Shown here piece by piece: positions 60,996 through 64,000 of a DNA stretch of 64,000 nt. The stretch comes from Aggregatilineales bacterium (GTDB taxonomy: Bacteria; Chloroflexota; Anaerolineae; Aggregatilineales; Phototrophicaceae). The translations under genes and the position numbers were made by a program. The notes below the pieces were generated by a model. It was not told the DNA's origin. It made no database searches and saw only the letters and a list, made by a program, of their open reading frames with translations. Each line of letters starts with the position of its first letter. Within the stretch, counting starts at the first letter, position 1. The DNA lies in contig JAUQWZ010000011.1 in NCBI GenBank assembly GCA_030834905.1, positions 124,001 through 188,000 of the forward strand, given 5' to 3'.

Positions 60996-61778
60996 ATGGT
61001 CTTTGATTCCCTCGCGCCAACCTACGATCAGGACTTCACCGAATCGCCGATTGCCCGCTGCCTGCGCGGGCGCGTCCATGCGCGGCTGATTCGTCATTTC
61101 CACGCGGGCGCAAGCGTGCTTGAGTTGGGCTGCGGTACCGGCGAGGACGCGCTCTTTCTGGCGAACCGAGGCATCCACGTCACCGCCACCGACGCCAGCG
61201 AGCAGATGCTGGCAGTGGCGCGGGTCAAGTCTGCCAACCAGCCGCTAATCGAGTTCGTACAGCTAAATCTTCGGCAGTTGCCAGACCAGCCGCAACGCTA
61301 CGACGGCGTATTCGCCAATTTTGGCGTGCTCAACTGCCTCGACGACTGGCGTCCGCTGGCGGCATGGCTGGCAGAACGGGTGAAGCCGGGCGGAATTGCC
61401 GCTTTTGGGGTGATGAGTCCGCTGTGCCTGTGGGAGATCGCATGGCATGGGCTGCATGGCGATTTCAGGACGGCGAGCCGCCGCCTGCGCAAAACCACCC
61501 CATTTCAACCCGACCTCGGCTCCGAGGCAGTGCCCATCCGTTACCCGTCTCCCCGCCGCCTGTCGCGCCATTTCGCGCCGCACTTCAGACAAACACATGT
61601 CGAGCCGCTGGGTCTGTTGCTGCCGCCCAGCGATGGTTACGGCGTGATCGAGAAGCGCGCCCGTCTGTTAAGCGTGCTGACCGCGCTGGACAATAAGACC
61701 GCGACATTGCCCATCCTCGCGCCCTTTGCCGATCATTACTGGATCGAATTCAGCAGCGCCAGCGTAAAAGCTCAATAA
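60996..61778 (+). CDS. Class I SAM-dependent methyltransferase
   Basis: 260 residues from the ATG at 60996; a GTG at 60945 inside the radical SAM gene is an alternative. The SAM site is VLELGCGTGEDALFLANRG, followed by TATDASEQMLAVA and FANFGVLNCLDDW. The C-terminal half is variable and gives no substrate clue. Placed four bases after the radical SAM gene, so co-translated with it. Confidence 0.85.
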   Translation: MVFDSLAPTYDQDFTESPIARCLRGRVHARLIRHFHAGASVLELGCGTGEDALFLANRGIHVTATDASEQMLAVARVKSANQPLIEFVQLNLRQLPDQPQRYDGVFANFGVLNCLDDWRPLAAWLAERVKPGGIAAFGVMSPLCLWEIAWHGLHGDFRTASRRLRKTTPFQPDLGSEAVPIRYPSPRRLSRHFAPHFRQTHVEPLGLLLPPSDGYGVIEKRARLLSVLTALDNKTATLPILAPFADHYWIEFSSASVKAQ

Positions 61779-61839
61779 AATCCTGTTAAAAATCTGCTGC
61801 TGTGAGCGCCGTTTCCGCCTGGGCGCGCGCTTGCTCAGG

Positions 61840-61867
61840 TTGCCTTATCTCCTGATTGTGTTATGGT
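61840..61867 (+). promoter_or_regulatory. Possible promoter of the second SH3b gene
   Basis: TTGCCT at 61840-61845, 16 bases, then TATGGT at 61862-61867 with an extended TG. About 33 bases before the ATG at 61900. Confidence 0.35.
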
Positions 61868-61899
61868 AAAAATTCCGAATGATACATGAAGGAGTAATT

Positions 61900-63498
61900 A
61901 TGTCGAGGAAAATTACAATCTTTTTGTTAATGCTTCTGGCAATAGCTGTCCCAGCGACAGCACAGAGCGCGGGCGTGCTCACCCCTGGCAGCCCGCAGTT
62001 CGGCACGCTGTCCGATCAGTCGCCGATTTCGCTGTACACCGTCAACGGCAGCGAAGGCGACCTGATCATCGTGAGGGTAATTGCAGTTTCGCAGAATATG
62101 GCGGTCAATGCCACCCTGCTGTCTCCGAACCAGCAGCCGCTTGGCTTAAGTGAAAGCGATCCGTTTCTGGGGCAAACAATGGCAGTGCGCTTATCCGCGC
62201 GGCTGCAAGACAGCGGCGCGCACAACGTGCTGGTGGGCGGCACGCCGGGCGATTACCTGATCATGCTCGATCTGCTGCCGGGTCAAACAGTGCAGCAGCT
62301 TGACGCCAACACGCCCGCGGCAGTCAATATTTCCTCCGAAGTACCCGCGCGGACACTCGGCTTTGCCGCCAGCGGGGCTGGCGGCTCATCGCTGCTGCTG
62401 CAACCGAGCGCCAGTGATGTCTATTTCCTCGCCAGCCTCTTTGATGAGGCAGGCAGCCTTGCCGCCGCCGAGTTTGGTTCGGGAAACATATGTCTGAACG
62501 TTCCCGCAGCAGCGGATTCCTATTTCGTTGTTGTCGAATCGCAGCCCACCACGCCGTTTGACGTCACGGCGCAGTGGCAAACGGAAGCCTGTGGCGGCGC
62601 AGGCAGCATCTCTGGCAGCACCACGTCAGCCACGGCAACACTGGTTCCGCCCTCATCATCCGGGTCAACTCCGGGGGCAGCCTCGCCCGTATCGTCAACC
62701 GGAGCCTGCACAGCCAGCGGCGGCGGCGCTGTGAATATCCGCAGCGGTCCCGACACCATTTTCAACATCATTGGTACGCTCAATGCCGGACAATCCATCG
62801 CCGTCATGGGGTCAAACGGCGCTGGTTGGTACGTCATCCAGAGTCCGTCGATCCCGGTTGGCTGGGTTTCCGCCTCAGTCGTCAGCCTTTCGGGCGACTG
62901 CGCCAGCCTGCCAACCATACAATACGGTGAAACTGTTCCCGCGCCAGTCGCCACCGAGGACGCAGACGCGACTGGGGGCACGCCAACGTACACCTACACG
63001 CCGACGCAGGCGCCGGGTGAGCCGACCTATACACCGTCGCCAACCTACACCGCAACCGAAATTCAGGAGAATGGCGACGCGCCAACTGCCACTTACACGC
63101 CCACCTACACTGAGACGCCGCCGGTACAGACGGCTCCACCGGACTCCAACTATGTGATCAATATCCCGCTTGACGGGACTGCCTCAACCACCGATTTTGT
63201 CTCGTATCCTGATGGTGACCGCGAAGACCGTGTCTCATGGAACGTGACCGGACTGAATCCGAGCGTGGCGCTGCCCGGCGGACGCGCCAACCTGACCATC
63301 AGCGTATCCTGTTTTGGGACCGGGACACAGCATATCACCTTCTTCACTGGCGGACAGACCTATCAGTGCGGCGAAACCATCGTGAATCGAGAAGTGGGCT
63401 TCGACAATAATTCCGGCAGCGTGCTTATCACGGCTGTCTCCGGGCAGGGCACTTATGTACAGTGGGTGGTGACCGGCACCGCAACGCGCATTAACTAA
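61900..63498 (+). CDS. Secreted SH3b protein with Thr/Pro-rich linker
   Basis: 532 residues from the ATG at 61900, six bases after GGAG. Signal peptide ends near ATAQS. The N-terminal third resembles pre-peptidase beta domains (SPISLYTVNGSEGDLIIVRV). A bacterial SH3 domain follows (AVNIRSGPDTIFNIIGTL, GWYVIQSPSIPVGWVSAS), then a Thr/Tyr/Pro linker (TYTYTPTQAPGEPTYTPSPT) and a C-terminal beta domain with a Cys pair. Probably surface-attached; no catalytic site seen. Architecture is related to the 12578 protein. Confidence 0.78.
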   Translation: MSRKITIFLLMLLAIAVPATAQSAGVLTPGSPQFGTLSDQSPISLYTVNGSEGDLIIVRVIAVSQNMAVNATLLSPNQQPLGLSESDPFLGQTMAVRLSARLQDSGAHNVLVGGTPGDYLIMLDLLPGQTVQQLDANTPAAVNISSEVPARTLGFAASGAGGSSLLLQPSASDVYFLASLFDEAGSLAAAEFGSGNICLNVPAAADSYFVVVESQPTTPFDVTAQWQTEACGGAGSISGSTTSATATLVPPSSSGSTPGAASPVSSTGACTASGGGAVNIRSGPDTIFNIIGTLNAGQSIAVMGSNGAGWYVIQSPSIPVGWVSASVVSLSGDCASLPTIQYGETVPAPVATEDADATGGTPTYTYTPTQAPGEPTYTPSPTYTATEIQENGDAPTATYTPTYTETPPVQTAPPDSNYVINIPLDGTASTTDFVSYPDGDREDRVSWNVTGLNPSVALPGGRANLTISVSCFGTGTQHITFFTGGQTYQCGETIVNREVGFDNNSGSVLITAVSGQGTYVQWVVTGTATRIN

Positions 63499-63516
63499 CC
63501 CGATGACCGCGCAACC

Positions 63517-64000
63517 GTGACGACACGCCTGTCTCGCGATACGCTGCTGCTGCTGGTCAGCAACATTGGCAGCGCGGCGCTGCTGTTTGTCCTGTCGGCG
63601 CTCATCGGGCGAGCGCTGGGCAGCAGCGGACTCGGCGCTTACGCCGTCGCGCTGGCGTGGGTCTACCCGCTGTCGCTGCTGGTGGAATTTGGGCTGGCAA
63701 CGCTGCTGACGCGCGATCTCGCCCAGCGCCCGCAGGACACCAGCGCAATCCTCGCACCGATGATGCTGGCGCGGCTGATGATAGGAATCTCTGCCGCGCT
63801 GGCGTTGTTTCTAACCGCGCCGCTGTTGAGCGCCGATCCGGTGATCGTCGCCGGTATCCAGGTGTCCGCGCCGCTGGTCTTTGTCCTGCCGCTGTTCAGC
63901 ACCTTTACGGCAGTCTTTCGGGCGCGCGGCGTCATGCTGCCAATTCCGGCGCTCAATATCGGCATGTTGGTCGTCCAGGTCGCCCTGACCGCCTGGACAT
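63517..64000 (+). CDS. Oligosaccharide flippase / polysaccharide biosynthesis protein (3' end outside window)
   Basis: At least 161 residues from a GTG at 63517; the ATG at 63503 meets a stop after five codons. The N-terminus fits Wzx/MATE-type flippases: LLLLVSNIGSAALLFVLSAL, IGRALGSSGLGAYAVALAW, VEFGLATLLTRDLAQRP. It would move lipid-linked sugars across the membrane. It runs off the window, so family length cannot be checked. Possibly linked to the glycosyltransferases at 26.9-31.4 kb. Confidence 0.78.
   Translation, partial: MTTRLSRDTLLLLVSNIGSAALLFVLSALIGRALGSSGLGAYAVALAWVYPLSLLVEFGLATLLTRDLAQRPQDTSAILAPMMLARLMIGISAALALFLTAPLLSADPVIVAGIQVSAPLVFVLPLFSTFTAVFRARGVMLPIPALNIGMLVVQVALTAWT

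Noticed and set aside
63663..63965. 100-codon minus-strand frame at the window end
   Set aside because: Opposite an open plus-strand frame with flippase features running off the window.

Overview
The window is GC-rich bacterial chromosome, estimated by eye at about 60% G+C, with two AT-richer patches. It reads as a Chloroflexota genome, probably Anaerolineae-like. That placement is an inference from the mix of genes: a Ctc-type L25, two intact Uma2 nucleases plus a remnant, secreted SH3b proteins with Thr/Pro linkers, a KimA-like permease, split Dpp and CUT1 transporters without lipoboxes, and a large GAF/PAS kinase. No rRNA, tRNA, CRISPR array, transposase or phage module was recognised. Starts were chosen by ribosome binding site and family length, so several differ from the longest open frame.

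Layout. 1-4.9 kb: end of a Moco-sulfurase-like PLP enzyme, an O-methyltransferase, rplY and gyrA, the last two convergent on one hairpin terminator. 5.2-14.1 kb: Uma2 nuclease, a compositionally mixed TPR protein, a penicillin-acylase-type hydrolase, a birA operon and a secreted SH3b protein. 14.2-17.3 kb: CUT1 sugar ABC importer. 17.3-20 kb: repeat-filled gap, HIT protein, thiolase, Uma2. 20.2-21.8 kb: C5-methyltransferase plus HNH nuclease, a likely restriction-modification pair of lower G+C. 21.9-25.5 kb: heterodimeric ABC exporter. 25.6-31.4 kb: a glycosyltransferase remnant, a 2-hydroxyacid dehydrogenase, two large membrane glycosyltransferase-like proteins and a CoA-binding protein. 31.5-39.2 kb: tandem-HTH/TPR operon divergent from a hybrid-sensing kinase, a second ABC exporter and the KimA-like transporter.

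39.5-49.6 kb carries a dispersed acyl-CoA catabolic cluster: carboxylase beta, acyl-CoA dehydrogenase, AtuA-family protein in two pieces, enoyl-CoA hydratase and biotin-carrying carboxylase alpha. This matches the gene content of acyclic terpene (Atu) or leucine/isovalerate (Liu) degradation, and the AtuA protein favours an Atu-like role. A PIN toxin-antitoxin pair and small genes are interleaved. birA at 11.7 kb could supply the biotin ligase. 49.7-55.3 kb is a peptide ABC importer with its two ATPases fused. 55.4-64 kb holds an FmdB zinc ribbon, an amidohydrolase, two B12-type radical SAM proteins, a RelE/ParE toxin-antitoxin pair, a methyltransferase, a secreted SH3b protein and the start of a flippase.

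The most striking structure is non-coding. At least five families of hairpin-forming repeats sit mainly within 0-26 bases after stop codons of plus-strand genes. Members of one 28-bp palindrome family lie at the binding-protein/permease junctions of two unrelated ABC operons, and a third lies inside a radical SAM reading frame. A different repeat lies inside the carboxylase alpha frame. The minus-strand genes inspected end instead at ordinary T-tract terminators. A second theme is two antitoxins that share an N-terminal module but face unrelated toxins.
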